A stretch of DNA of 64,000 bases from contig NZ_AP022577.1 of NCBI RefSeq assembly GCF_010730955.1, positions 4,402,001 to 4,466,000 on the forward strand, written 5' to 3'. The stretch comes from Mycolicibacterium aubagnense (GTDB lineage Bacteria; Actinomycetota; Actinomycetes; Mycobacteriales; Mycobacteriaceae). The position numbers were made by a program, and so were the translations under genes. Position 1 is the first letter of the stretch, and every line of letters starts with the position of its first letter. Positions 1-8,496 of the stretch are shown here, piece by piece. The notes beneath the pieces are model-generated. The model worked only from the letters and a program-made list of their open reading frames with translations, had not been told where the DNA came from and ran no database searches.

Positions 1-139
1 AGACCGGCTTGGGTCTGCGAGAATCGTTCGAAAAGTACGCTTTCGCTTCCCTGAGGTGCGAGCAACACTTATATTGACGAATACGTAACAATCTTCCTGT
101 CGTAGTCGCCTTGAGTTTTCCCGGAGCCATGGAGGCCCA

Positions 140-1222
140 GTGACTGCCGAAACCTTGGCACCTGAGCCGATCACTGGTGGCGAGTTCACGGACGCCGACT
201 ACACCCGGGGCATGGAGCGCCTGATGAAGGCGGTCCAAGAACTGTCGATGGCTCGCAGTCTGCCCGACGTCCAGCGCATCGTCCGTACATCCGCGCGTGA
301 ACTCACCGGCTGCGATGGCGCCACCTTCATCCTCCGGGACAACGGCAAGTGCTACTACGCCGACGAGGATGCCATCGAGCCACTGTGGAAGGGCATGCGA
401 TTCCCGATGGAAGCGTGTGTCAGCGGTTGGGCGATGCTGAATAAGGACGCGGCGGTGATTTCGGACATCTACCAGGACCCCCGCGTGCCGCACGAGGCCT
501 ACCGGCCCACCTTCGTCAAGAGCATGGTGATGGTTCCGATCCGGACCCTCGATCCGATCGGGGCCATCGGCAATTACTGGTCGTACGAGCGGCAGCCCAC
601 CGGGAAAGAGATCGGACTGCTCCAGGCCCTGGCTGATTCGACGTCGATCGCGATGGAGAACGTTCAGGTCTATACCGAACTCGAAGAACGGGTGCGTGAC
701 CGCACGGCCGATCTCGAGAAGGCCAAGGCGGAAATTCACCAGCTGTCGATCTCCGATGAGCTGACCGGACTGCTGAACCGCCGCGGCTTCTTCTTGCGCG
801 CCGAACCTGCTCTTGAACTGGCAAAGCGCAACGGACACAGCTGCCTGGTGGCCTTCCTCGACGTCAACGGGCTCAAGCGCGTCAACGATGAGTACGGCCA
901 CGAAATGGGCGACGAGCTGATCCGCGATGTCGCCGGGGTCTTGCGTACGACGTTGCGCACGTCCGACATCATCGGGCGGATGGGCGGAGACGAGTTCTGC
1001 GTCCTGGTCTGCGATCCGGAAGGCGACCTGCCGGTCCTCCGGAAGCGGATATTCGACGCATTCCAGACGTTCAACGACACCCGGGATCGCGTGTACCAGC
1101 TATCCGCGAGTGTCGGCCTGCTCCACGTCTGGCCGGCCGACACGTGCTCACTCGAACAGTTGCTGGCCCGAGCCGACGAACTCATGTACGAGGACAAGCG
1201 CGCCAAGCCTGGGTGGCGATGA
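140..1222 (+). CDS. GAF-GGDEF diguanylate cyclase
   Basis: Predicted cytoplasmic diguanylate cyclase making cyclic di-GMP from two GTP. Residues about 25-180 look like a GAF sensor domain, followed by a short charged helical linker (about 180-205) and a GGDEF domain. The signature GGDEF is intact at residues 282-286, and an RTSD product-inhibition (I-site) motif lies five residues upstream, so the enzyme should be active and feedback-inhibited. No membrane segment is seen. The GTG start is chosen because a GGAGG ribosome site lies five bases before it. An EAL protein follows 78 bp downstream on the same strand, suggesting that synthesis and breakdown are encoded together. The ligand of the GAF domain cannot be read from the sequence. 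Confidence 0.92.
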   Translation: MTAETLAPEPITGGEFTDADYTRGMERLMKAVQELSMARSLPDVQRIVRTSARELTGCDGATFILRDNGKCYYADEDAIEPLWKGMRFPMEACVSGWAMLNKDAAVISDIYQDPRVPHEAYRPTFVKSMVMVPIRTLDPIGAIGNYWSYERQPTGKEIGLLQALADSTSIAMENVQVYTELEERVRDRTADLEKAKAEIHQLSISDELTGLLNRRGFFLRAEPALELAKRNGHSCLVAFLDVNGLKRVNDEYGHEMGDELIRDVAGVLRTTLRTSDIIGRMGGDEFCVLVCDPEGDLPVLRKRIFDAFQTFNDTRDRVYQLSASVGLLHVWPADTCSLEQLLARADELMYEDKRAKPGWR

Positions 1223-1300
1223 AATCGATCTGATTGCGGTGCCACGCTGGTTCAATTGTCTGCGTAGGGTGCGGGCGTCGACGACGGGCGGGGGAACGCC

Positions 1301-2077
1301 ATGTCAGATCTTCTCGTAGAACTTCGCCAGGCGATCGACCGGGATCAACTCTCGCTTGTCTATCAGCCCAAGTTTGACGCGCGCACGGCCGTGGTTGTGG
1401 GGGTGGAGGCGTTGTTGCGCTGGCGCCATCTCGACCGCGGTGTGCTGCGGCCCAGCGAGTTCCTGCCGTTGGTGCGTCAGCACGGACTGATGGAGCAGGC
1501 AACGGGTCTGGTGGTCAACATGGCACTCGACGATGCGGTGCGGTGGTACACCGCGGGAGTGGAAGTGCCTGTGGCAGTGAACCTTTTCGCGCCATTGCTG
1601 AGCGACCTGAAGCTGCCGGACCAGCTGTGCCAGGCACTGGACTCGCGCGGGTTGGCGCCGTCGGCGCTCACGGTGGAGATCACCGAAGATCTGTTCGTCG
1701 ACAACATGGAAGACACCCGAACAGTGCTGGCTGACTTGGCTGCCCGCGGCATCAGGGTCGCCCTCGACGACTTCGGCACCGGCTACTCCGCGCTTACGTA
1801 CCTGTCCGACCTGCCGATCGACGAAATCAAGCTGGACCACGACTTCATCGCACGGGTCACCGTCGACGACCGCGCCGCCTTGGTGGTGCGCACCATCATC
1901 GACCTCGCGCACAAGCTCGGTTTCGCCACCGTCGCGGAAGGCATCGAGAGCGCCGAATCCGCCAAGCAGTTAACGGATTTCGGGTGCGACGTGCTGCAGG
2001 GGTACTTCTTCAGTCCGCCGCTGCCGGCTTCCGAGCTGCAGGACGTGCTGGCCGTCCGTGCCCGTCCGGTGTCGTAG
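1301..2077 (+). CDS. stand-alone EAL-domain cyclic-di-GMP phosphodiesterase
   Basis: The 258-aa protein is almost entirely one EAL domain, predicted to hydrolyse cyclic di-GMP to pGpG. Catalytic signatures are present: E36-A37-L38 in VEALLRW, N94 in VNLF, EITE at 126-129, DDFGTGYS at 156-163, KLD at 177-179, then AEGIES and QGYFF near the end. All expected metal and catalytic positions look intact, so activity is likely. There is no signal peptide or membrane segment. The gene lies 78 bp after the GAF-GGDEF gene and probably shares its transcript. In several mycobacteria these two activities are fused in one polypeptide; here they are separate genes. Confidence 0.92.
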   Translation: MSDLLVELRQAIDRDQLSLVYQPKFDARTAVVVGVEALLRWRHLDRGVLRPSEFLPLVRQHGLMEQATGLVVNMALDDAVRWYTAGVEVPVAVNLFAPLLSDLKLPDQLCQALDSRGLAPSALTVEITEDLFVDNMEDTRTVLADLAARGIRVALDDFGTGYSALTYLSDLPIDEIKLDHDFIARVTVDDRAALVVRTIIDLAHKLGFATVAEGIESAESAKQLTDFGCDVLQGYFFSPPLPASELQDVLAVRARPVS

Positions 2078-2162
2078 GTACCGACCTGAGTGTGAGCCTG
2101 ACCGGGGGCGGGTTCAGCGGGCTGGTGTCCACGTCATAGGTTGATAGCCGCTTGATCACCAA

Positions 2163-2236
2163 GCCCCCATAGCCCAATTGGCAGAGGCAGCGGACTTAAA
2201 ATCCGCCAAGTGTCGGTTCGAGTCCGACTGGGGGCA
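2163..2236 (+). tRNA. tRNA-Leu (anticodon UAA) with short variable arm
   Basis: A cloverleaf can be folded by eye: 7-bp acceptor stem GCCCCCA/TGGGGGC (2163-2169 with 2229-2235) and anticodon stem GCGGA/TCCGC around loop CTTAAAA, giving anticodon TAA (UUA codons). The T-stem is GTCGG/CCGAC with loop TTCGAGT, and the discriminator is A. The variable region is only about 5 nt (CAAGT), whereas leucine tRNAs normally have a long class II arm. The 3' half (2193-2236) is repeated imperfectly at 3125-3168. Confidence 0.9.
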
Positions 2237-2417
2237 CTGAGAACGTACAGGTAGAGACGTTTCTGCGAGCGGTATCAGCTTCGAGATCCGAGTTCTCCGG
2301 CCTCGAAAAGCGATAGATTGACGATCGGGAGATCCGCAAGAAGTCCGCCGCTTCGGGAAGTTTCTCGACCCTGTGAGGCTGAAGTCGCCCAACTGACAAC
2401 GATATGGGGGATGACTC

Positions 2418-2885
2418 GTGAGCATGGCATATCTGGCGCAACCTGATCAGCAGCAACAGCTGGAATGGCTCGACGGGGGCACGCTGGCGATCTTGCTTGA
2501 CGGCAAGGCCACGGATGGCCAGTTGATGGTCGGGCGCTTCGATGTCAGCGAAGGTGAAGCGCCTCCGTACCACAAGCACACGCGTGAGGATGAGGTGTTC
2601 ATGCTGATCAAGGGGACTGCGTTGCTGTGGTTGGACGATCAGGAGATGGAGCTGTCGGAGGGCGGAATCGTCTTCTTGCCCAAGAACATTCCGCACGCAT
2701 ACCGCATCACTTCCAAGAAGGCGGATCTGCTCATGATCAACACGCCGGCAGGAATCGAAGGCATGTTCCGTCACGCGGGTCGCGACAGAGCAATGCCGCG
2801 CCCGGAGGGCTTCGAAATCTCGCCCGAACGTTTGGTCGAGGGAGCGGATAAGTTCGGACAGATCATTCTCGGCCCCCCGCGCTAA
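2418..2885 (+). CDS. single-domain cupin protein
   Basis: A 155-aa protein with a central cupin beta-barrel. Motif 1 is seen as PPYHKHTREDEVFMLIKG (two His, a Glu) and motif 2 as IVFLPKNIPHAYRI (third His), so a metal site of the type found in quercetin 2,3-dioxygenase-like cupins is plausible. No signal peptide. It is the only gene between the tRNA-Leu gene and its degenerate partial copy, so it may have arrived with an element that used the tRNA as target. The GTG start at 2418 is the first in frame; the alternative ATG is two codons later. Substrate unknown. Confidence 0.8.
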   Translation: MSMAYLAQPDQQQQLEWLDGGTLAILLDGKATDGQLMVGRFDVSEGEAPPYHKHTREDEVFMLIKGTALLWLDDQEMELSEGGIVFLPKNIPHAYRITSKKADLLMINTPAGIEGMFRHAGRDRAMPRPEGFEISPERLVEGADKFGQIILGPPR

Positions 2886-3124
2886 CCGCGTATCAACACA
2901 GCGAGAGCAGCGGTTATCCGTGTTGTTGGGCCTTGAGGTCGCCCGACAACGTCGTGGTCAGTCTCGCGGGCGCCTTTCGCTTCCGGTAAATCGGATCTCG
3001 GTGTCATGAGAATGTCAGAACTCATGCGACACGGCTGGGATTGCGATGGGACATGCTGCGAACATTTGTGCCGGTAGGCGATCATCCAGAGCTGTTCTGG
3101 CATAACGATAAACGCTCCAATTGA
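2886..3124. other. intergenic region without a supported gene
   Basis: No convincing coding sequence in either strand. The minus-strand reading frames here end in peptides that come from the antisense of tRNA sequence and are spurious. I see no transposase or integrase remnant. Confidence 0.5.
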
Positions 3125-3168
3125 GACTTGAAATCCGCCAAGTGTCGATTCGAGTCCAACGGGGGGCA
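3125..3168 (+). repeat. degenerate copy of the tRNA-Leu 3' half (possible att scar)
   Basis: These 44 bases match tRNA positions 2193-2236 at 40 of 44 positions by eye, covering the anticodon arm, variable region, T arm and acceptor 3' strand. The anticodon triplet is altered and the 5' half is absent, so it is not a functional tRNA. A direct repeat of a tRNA 3' end is the usual footprint of site-specific integration. No integrase gene lies between the two copies. Confidence 0.75.
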
Positions 3169-3673
3169 CAGCGGCGGCGGTGGCTGCAAGGACCCTGGTG
3201 TTGTGGTTACCGCCGCGGGTGATCAGGGCGCAGCGGTCTCGGTTGGCGGCTGTTTGTGGGCCATGCTCGCGCGGGCTAATTGGCTGCTGCCGGAGAGCTT
3301 GCGTCATCCGGATGGCCTTCGTCATCGGGCGCCGGGAGCCGGCGGTTCAGCGCGTCGATTATTGGCGGTCAGCGATCGCCGCTGACCGTGACGTTCAAGC
3401 TGCTTTCCGCGGAGAGTTAATGGCGCGAACATTTCTGCATATCTGCTGGGGAAGGACATTTGACAAGCCGTCTATTTACTGTGAAGTCGGTTATTCTCTG
3501 CATCGCAGCGCAGTTTTGCGAAATCGGACACGCAGACGTCGCTTGTCGAATAGGTTGTTGCCGGCACTTCTGTCCTTCTCTGTTCTAAAAATGTAGGTCT
3601 TTTCGACACGTCATTCATCTGCGGCCGACAACCGACGGCTCGTGGACAGCCCGTTCAATATGGGGGAGTCGTT
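3169..3673. other. about 500 bp non-coding, upstream of the three-gene cassette
   Basis: Frames run through this stretch but none has a convincing start, ribosome site or recognisable protein. The part from about 3400 is visibly richer in A+T than the surroundings and leads to a strong GGGGGAG ribosome site at 3662-3668. It probably holds the promoter of the gene at 3674. Confidence 0.4.
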
Positions 3674-6331
3674 ATGCCTAACGCGAGCAGTTTCATCACG
3701 GGTCTTCTTCAGAACTCGACAACGTCGATCAATCGGGCGACGTATGTTCCCCTGGCGGTCGCCGGCGGCGCAGCCAAAGACTCAACCAGAGCAGCAACGA
3801 AGGCGAATTTTGTTGCTTCGCTGCAGTTACAGCCTGGCGATGTGCAAGCCGTGCAGGGGGCCCATCGGACCGTAGACGCCGCCAAGGCGGGGCCCGCACC
3901 AACCGAGCCCTTCTGGAGCCTTTTGCAGCAGTTCGAAGGCACACCGATGGCATCGAGTCTGCCCGCGGTCAGCGCCTTCGCGGATGTTGCGCCAACTCAT
4001 CTGACGGCGTTCAGTGACACTCTGAAAGCTCTCCGGCAACAGACCGTCGACCGCCTGCGTGCTGCTGACCCCGCGGGTACCAGCCCCGAGCTCGGCGCGG
4101 CGTTGATCGCGCTGAACGCGGCCAACGTGGCATCCCAGGCGCTCGCCAGCAACCTGCAGACCTCCGAAGTCGGGATGCTCAACCTCGAGCGTCTCGAGAT
4201 GACTCCGGCTGGTATCGAACGAGGAGGGCTGATCAGCACCATTCCTCTGGCGCCCAAAGAGCGCACTTTTGTCGTGCAAAAGGAATGGTCGGTCACCACT
4301 CAAGAATTCACCAGCATCGTGACCGACTCGTTGGATAATTTCAGCGAAACCGGCGTCACCGAGAACACACAGATGACGCAAGCCACGACATCCCAGGTCG
4401 CGCACAGTAACCAGTTCAACGTCACCGCATCGGCAAGCGGCGGCATAGGCTTCGTAAGCGGTTCGACGACAACGTCGTTCGGCACGCAGGACAGCAATTC
4501 TGCGTCGGCGGCGCAGAGCCGCCAGGCGTCGGTTCAGACCACGCGGCTGGCGTCGTCGCGCGTGCGGCAATCACATAAGACCACCATCTCGACCACCACA
4601 ACTGTGGGGACGTCGAACGCGACTTCCCGGCGGATCGAGAATCCGAGCGACACCGAGCCCATGCGCATCGACTACTACAGCATGATGCGCAAATGGTATG
4701 TCGCTCTGTACCGGTACGGCCTGCGGATGACTTACGACATCACCGTGCCCGAGCCCGGCGCTATGCTGCGATGGCCCTATGCGTGGATCGACTTTTATCA
4801 AAAGCAGCTGGGTCAAGCGTTCGTTTTTCCGCACACGCACGCATCGATAACCCCGGCGAACTACCTGAGCCTCGCGGACAAATACTCCGCGGACGTGCCG
4901 GCTCCGCCATCGCCGGACAATCATCTCATCGACATTGGGCCGGTCACCAATTCAGTTACCGACAAACAATTTCCCGCCCCGTTCAACGTGCCCGACGGAT
5001 ATTGGATCGAAAACATCTACTTCACTCATTGGCAAGGCGACACCAAAGCCGGCGGCTATCCGTTCACGCTTGTGGGCGGTCCGACGCTGACCTCTGCCAA
5101 CCAGGGCAAGGACATCTGCGCGGGCGGCCACTACCTGTACCACCAGACCGGTGCCCAAACGCTGGTGTCGTTCTGGGACAGTTCCAGTCAGGAAGGCGAC
5201 GTCATCCTCTATTTCAGGGTGATCTGCAAGCCAACCGCAGCCGCCATGGCGCAGTGGCAGGCCGCCGTGTGGACGGCTCTCTACAACGCCGCGCAACAGC
5301 AGTACTACACACAACAAGCGGGCTTGAGCGCCCAGATCACCGCCATCCAGAACTCGATCGCCAACGTCGACACGCTGACCTTGCGGCGAGAAGAGAACGA
5401 CGAAATCATGCGCTGCGTACTGAAGTGGCTCCTCGGGCCGCAGATCAACTTCGCGTTCATGCCTCCGTCAGTCCAGAAGGCTTTCCTGGCCGCCGCGGTT
5501 GCGGCAGGCGACGGGGTCGCGGAGTACCCGTACGGCATCGATTTCGCCGATAATCAGTCCACGTTGACACCGACCCAATGGGCCGCTATCGGCGGTGAGC
5601 AGCAGATGATCAGCTTTATCAACGAAGCGATCGAATGGGAAAACGTCACCTACTTCACATATTCGTATTTCTGGGACTACCCAGGCTGTTGGAACTTCAT
5701 CCGGAACCTTCAGCACGATGACAAGACACGTCAAGCCTTCCTTCGAGCCGGCAGCGCCCGGGTTGTGCTGACGGTCCGAAAAGGCTGGGAGGCCGCGTGG
5801 GCCTACTTCGTCTACACCGGCGTGGTGCCACCCAACAATGATCCTCAACTGCCGGCGCTGAATCACCCGTACATGACCATCGCCCAGCAGATCGCCGCCT
5901 ACGACGACACCAACTACCCGGGCATACCAGCCGCGAATCCCGACGGCGGCGGACTCGTTGACGACGGCACCCCCCAGACCGGCACGACGTGCCGGACGAA
6001 CATTCAGGGACCCTCCTCAGCTCCGGTCGAGATTCCGGTGGATGACGCAACGGATTTCGTGGCTGGGGCCAGTTTGATCATCGACACGTGGGACTCGCAC
6101 ATAGACCCCAGTACCGGCTTGAGTACACAAGAGACGCAGACGATTACGGCAGTGACAAAGAGCCCGGCATCCATCACCGTGGTCGGCTTGAAGCACTCCC
6201 ATACCGGACCCTTCCCGGTGGTTCAGGCAGGTGCCAAAGGCACCTTGATCGGCGAGTGGTTCGAGTACACGCCGACATCGGGCACCGATATCGATGTTGT
6301 GTTCAATCCCCCGACCGACACCGTCGCGTAA
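3674..6331 (+). CDS. 885-aa protein of unknown function, partner of a caspase-like protein
   Basis: I do not recognise this family with certainty. No signal peptide is seen. Residues about 205-320 form a long Ser/Thr-rich tract with alternating polar and apolar residues, leading into an aromatic/basic block at about 330-356 (MMRKWYVALYRYGLRMTYDI). A helical stretch rich in Ala/Gln lies about 515-590, an aromatic segment around 655-680, then FLRAGSARVVLTVRKGWEAA, and a C-terminal beta-type domain of about 110 residues. The Ser/Thr-rich strand pattern is of the kind seen in beta-pore-forming proteins, but this is only a resemblance. The start has a GGGGGAG ribosome site. A caspase/CHAT-like gene follows after 38 bp and a 183-aa protein 11 bp after that, so the three are probably one operon. 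Confidence 0.75.
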   Translation: MPNASSFITGLLQNSTTSINRATYVPLAVAGGAAKDSTRAATKANFVASLQLQPGDVQAVQGAHRTVDAAKAGPAPTEPFWSLLQQFEGTPMASSLPAVSAFADVAPTHLTAFSDTLKALRQQTVDRLRAADPAGTSPELGAALIALNAANVASQALASNLQTSEVGMLNLERLEMTPAGIERGGLISTIPLAPKERTFVVQKEWSVTTQEFTSIVTDSLDNFSETGVTENTQMTQATTSQVAHSNQFNVTASASGGIGFVSGSTTTSFGTQDSNSASAAQSRQASVQTTRLASSRVRQSHKTTISTTTTVGTSNATSRRIENPSDTEPMRIDYYSMMRKWYVALYRYGLRMTYDITVPEPGAMLRWPYAWIDFYQKQLGQAFVFPHTHASITPANYLSLADKYSADVPAPPSPDNHLIDIGPVTNSVTDKQFPAPFNVPDGYWIENIYFTHWQGDTKAGGYPFTLVGGPTLTSANQGKDICAGGHYLYHQTGAQTLVSFWDSSSQEGDVILYFRVICKPTAAAMAQWQAAVWTALYNAAQQQYYTQQAGLSAQITAIQNSIANVDTLTLRREENDEIMRCVLKWLLGPQINFAFMPPSVQKAFLAAAVAAGDGVAEYPYGIDFADNQSTLTPTQWAAIGGEQQMISFINEAIEWENVTYFTYSYFWDYPGCWNFIRNLQHDDKTRQAFLRAGSARVVLTVRKGWEAAWAYFVYTGVVPPNNDPQLPALNHPYMTIAQQIAAYDDTNYPGIPAANPDGGGLVDDGTPQTGTTCRTNIQGPSSAPVEIPVDDATDFVAGASLIIDTWDSHIDPSTGLSTQETQTITAVTKSPASITVVGLKHSHTGPFPVVQAGAKGTLIGEWFEYTPTSGTDIDVVFNPPTDTVA

Positions 6332-6369
6332 CTGGGTATGGCCGCCAGCAGAGCACCGGTGAGGGTTCG

Positions 6370-7338
6370 GTGACGCAGCAAGTCATCATCGTGTTCGGAG
6401 TCGAGATCCGTGACTACTCGTGGACCAAGGACGTGAAACCCTTTGTCGCGCAATACTGCGGTGTGAAGGCCGGTTCGAGTGACACGTTCACCTACCCGAA
6501 AAATGCCACCGGCTCGGCTGTCGCGTACGAGATTCACATCAAGTTTGAGTTTGCGGATTTCGCGGCTGCTCTCGACACCGCTGACGCCATCGTGATGTAC
6601 AACGGGCATTCGCGCTACGGGCAGGGCCCGTCGTGCGGTCCGGCCAACACTCCGACGCTGCCCGATAAGAAGAACTACCCGGTCAACCCGTGGGGCGTGC
6701 ACTACCGGATGGGCTACGACGCGGTCAAAGCGCACTGTCTCGAGGACATCATGCATCACTCGATACTGCCGACCGAGTATGACTTACCCAACGGCAAGTC
6801 GACGTTTCTGCCCAGGGCGTTGGTGAAGGCCGCGGAAAATGCCAACAACGTTCCGCCGGGCGCCGGTTGCTTCACCAGCGGAGCGTGGCGGGCGTTCGAT
6901 TCGTGCCAGGGCGGCCTGGCGAAGAAGACGACTTCCCGGGGCGACACACCGTTGCAAGGTAGGCACTACTACGCGGCGATCCACGGGACCGGCCCCAGTC
7001 GATGGGATGTTATCGACGGCCCGAAAGATGAATTCTTGTCGGCGGTGTCCGTCGGTTCGACCGATCTCGACAAGACGAAACTCAAGTGCAAACTGCTCAT
7101 CATGGCGGCGTGTTCCAGCCGCGTGCACTTCTTGGATGCTCTCGCGAGGCAGCGGGATGCAGAGCAGTCCAAGTGCAAATTCATCCTCGCCAACTTCCTC
7201 GCGTGGGAGGTCTTTCCGCTGGTCTTCCTCAGGCAGGTGCTCCTCCGGGGTCTCGATCCCACGACCCTCGACGGGATGAAGACGTTGGTGAAGAAGTTCA
7301 ACGCCGAGGACGGCTCCGGATATGTCGGACTGTATTGA
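6370..7338 (+). CDS. caspase/CHAT-like (clan CD) cysteine peptidase candidate
   Basis: A 322-aa protein with the spacing expected of a clan CD Cys-His dyad. A hydrophobic strand ends in His80 (AIVMYNGHSRYG) and a second ends in Cys248 (KLLIMAACSS), as in caspase, gingipain and CHAT domains. The usual His-Gly is His-Ser here. Eleven cysteines are present, many for a cytoplasmic protein. The C-terminal part (about 270-295) is hydrophobic and aromatic. GTG at 6370 is chosen as start because the product then begins directly with the first beta strand (VTQQVIIVFGVEIRDYSW) and GAGGG precedes it; a longer frame exists upstream but overlaps the 885-aa gene. The likely role is cleavage of a partner, possibly the 885-aa product. 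Assignment rests on motif and layout only. Confidence 0.65.
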   Translation: MTQQVIIVFGVEIRDYSWTKDVKPFVAQYCGVKAGSSDTFTYPKNATGSAVAYEIHIKFEFADFAAALDTADAIVMYNGHSRYGQGPSCGPANTPTLPDKKNYPVNPWGVHYRMGYDAVKAHCLEDIMHHSILPTEYDLPNGKSTFLPRALVKAAENANNVPPGAGCFTSGAWRAFDSCQGGLAKKTTSRGDTPLQGRHYYAAIHGTGPSRWDVIDGPKDEFLSAVSVGSTDLDKTKLKCKLLIMAACSSRVHFLDALARQRDAEQSKCKFILANFLAWEVFPLVFLRQVLLRGLDPTTLDGMKTLVKKFNAEDGSGYVGLY

Positions 7339-7349
7339 GGTGATCACCG

Positions 7350-7901
7350 GTGGCCGTTGACCCAAAGCTTCTCGCGGAGCTGTTGAAGACGCCCGAGACT
7401 GAAGATGTCACGCAGTCCCCGATCGTCAGCGATCTCATCAAGGATCCAGCTAATGCGGACGGCCTGGTGAGTTCGCTCGACGCCGATGCCGCGCTCGAAG
7501 TGCGCAACGCGCGACTCATCCTGTGCGAGTTCGATTCTCGGGCGATTCGGGCCCTGTTCACCGGCGTCTCGAGCGCGAAGGCTAACGGACGCCAGCAGCG
7601 ACTGCAGGTGCTGTGGACGTTGTTGGCGACCGAAAGTCCGTCGACCATTCGTGAATCGCTACGAGGCGTAAAGGACCGCCTCAATCTGCTCCTCGACGAC
7701 CGCGCCTCTCTGCCCGATGTCGGGCCCGACTACATCGAGCAAGACGTGCGCGGCCGACTCTGCGACCTGACTTACATCGTCGTTCAGCAATTACTGTCAC
7801 CGACATTCGACCAGTCGCTGTTCCGGTCGCTCGACAACGCGGGCCGGGACCGCGAGATCACGACGTTGAAGAGGAGCGATCTCAGCGACGCCGTGTCTTA
7901 G
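7350..7901 (+). CDS. 183-aa helical protein, third gene of the cassette
   Basis: No family recognised. The sequence is predicted to be nearly all alpha-helical, acidic at the N-terminus (EDVTQSPIVSDLIKDPANAD), without signal peptide or membrane segment. The GTG start is preceded by TGAGG at 7336-7340, and only 11 bp separate it from the caspase-like gene, so translation in one operon is likely. A small helical protein beside a protease and a large putative effector could be an adaptor, inhibitor or immunity partner; this is inference from position alone. Confidence 0.65.
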   Translation: MAVDPKLLAELLKTPETEDVTQSPIVSDLIKDPANADGLVSSLDADAALEVRNARLILCEFDSRAIRALFTGVSSAKANGRQQRLQVLWTLLATESPSTIRESLRGVKDRLNLLLDDRASLPDVGPDYIEQDVRGRLCDLTYIVVQQLLSPTFDQSLFRSLDNAGRDREITTLKRSDLSDAVS

Positions 7902-8141
7902 ACGTCGATTTGTCGTCAGCGGTCGAAAATCCGCACGGTGACCGTGACGGCCACGCGGCTGGCCGTCGACGTGGGTGCCACGAAGGTGTGATGACGTTGC
8001 CGCCTCCGTCGCGGCGTCTCCGCTAGAACTCGATCCACCTGGGACTAAAGATCGATCTTCGGGCGATGGTCCTGCGTCGTCAGCGCGGCGATCGTAAGAG
8101 GCGTCAATCAGGCCAAGGAAGCACGGAGGGAAGGCGCAGTC

Positions 8142-8444
8142 ATGATGTACGCACAATTTGCAATGCTGGCGCTGCTCCTGGTGATGCTGGGTGCAGCCGG
8201 GTGCGCGATGGTGTCGCGTCTGCTCCGCATCCGCCCCACACGGCTGTCGGACCAACGAGCGGTACCTCTGATATCTAAACCTCATCGAACGCGTTTGGCG
8301 CCAAGGGATTACCGGACCGGCGCCTCGGCCAGATTGACGGGTCTGCGACTGGCCATCGAACGGTCGCATGCCAGGCGGGCGCAACGACGTCGTAAGCAAA
8401 AGGAGTTCCAAGCCTGGCTGGAGATCACCTCCGAACCACTGTGA
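8142..8444 (+). CDS. small single-pass membrane protein, hypothetical
   Basis: A 100-aa reading frame with a good ribosome site (GGAGGGAAGG at about 8123-8132). The N-terminus has one strongly hydrophobic segment (MLALLLVMLGAAGCAM, about residues 7-23), followed by a very basic tail rich in Arg. This suggests a membrane anchor with a cytoplasmic basic domain. The Cys at the end of the hydrophobic stretch is not in a convincing lipobox because position -3 is Ala. Function unknown; it could still be a chance frame. Confidence 0.5.
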   Translation: MMYAQFAMLALLLVMLGAAGCAMVSRLLRIRPTRLSDQRAVPLISKPHRTRLAPRDYRTGASARLTGLRLAIERSHARRAQRRRKQKEFQAWLEITSEPL

Positions 8445-8496
8445 TGACGGACCAAACCCGACGCGGAGCGGTGTCACCGTCCTACGATCGGTCGGT

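Noticed and set aside
2156..2774. Minus-strand frames ending in a PPVGLEPTLGGF-like peptide
   Set aside because: These peptides are translations of the tRNA-Leu antisense and its partial copy, a common annotation artefact.
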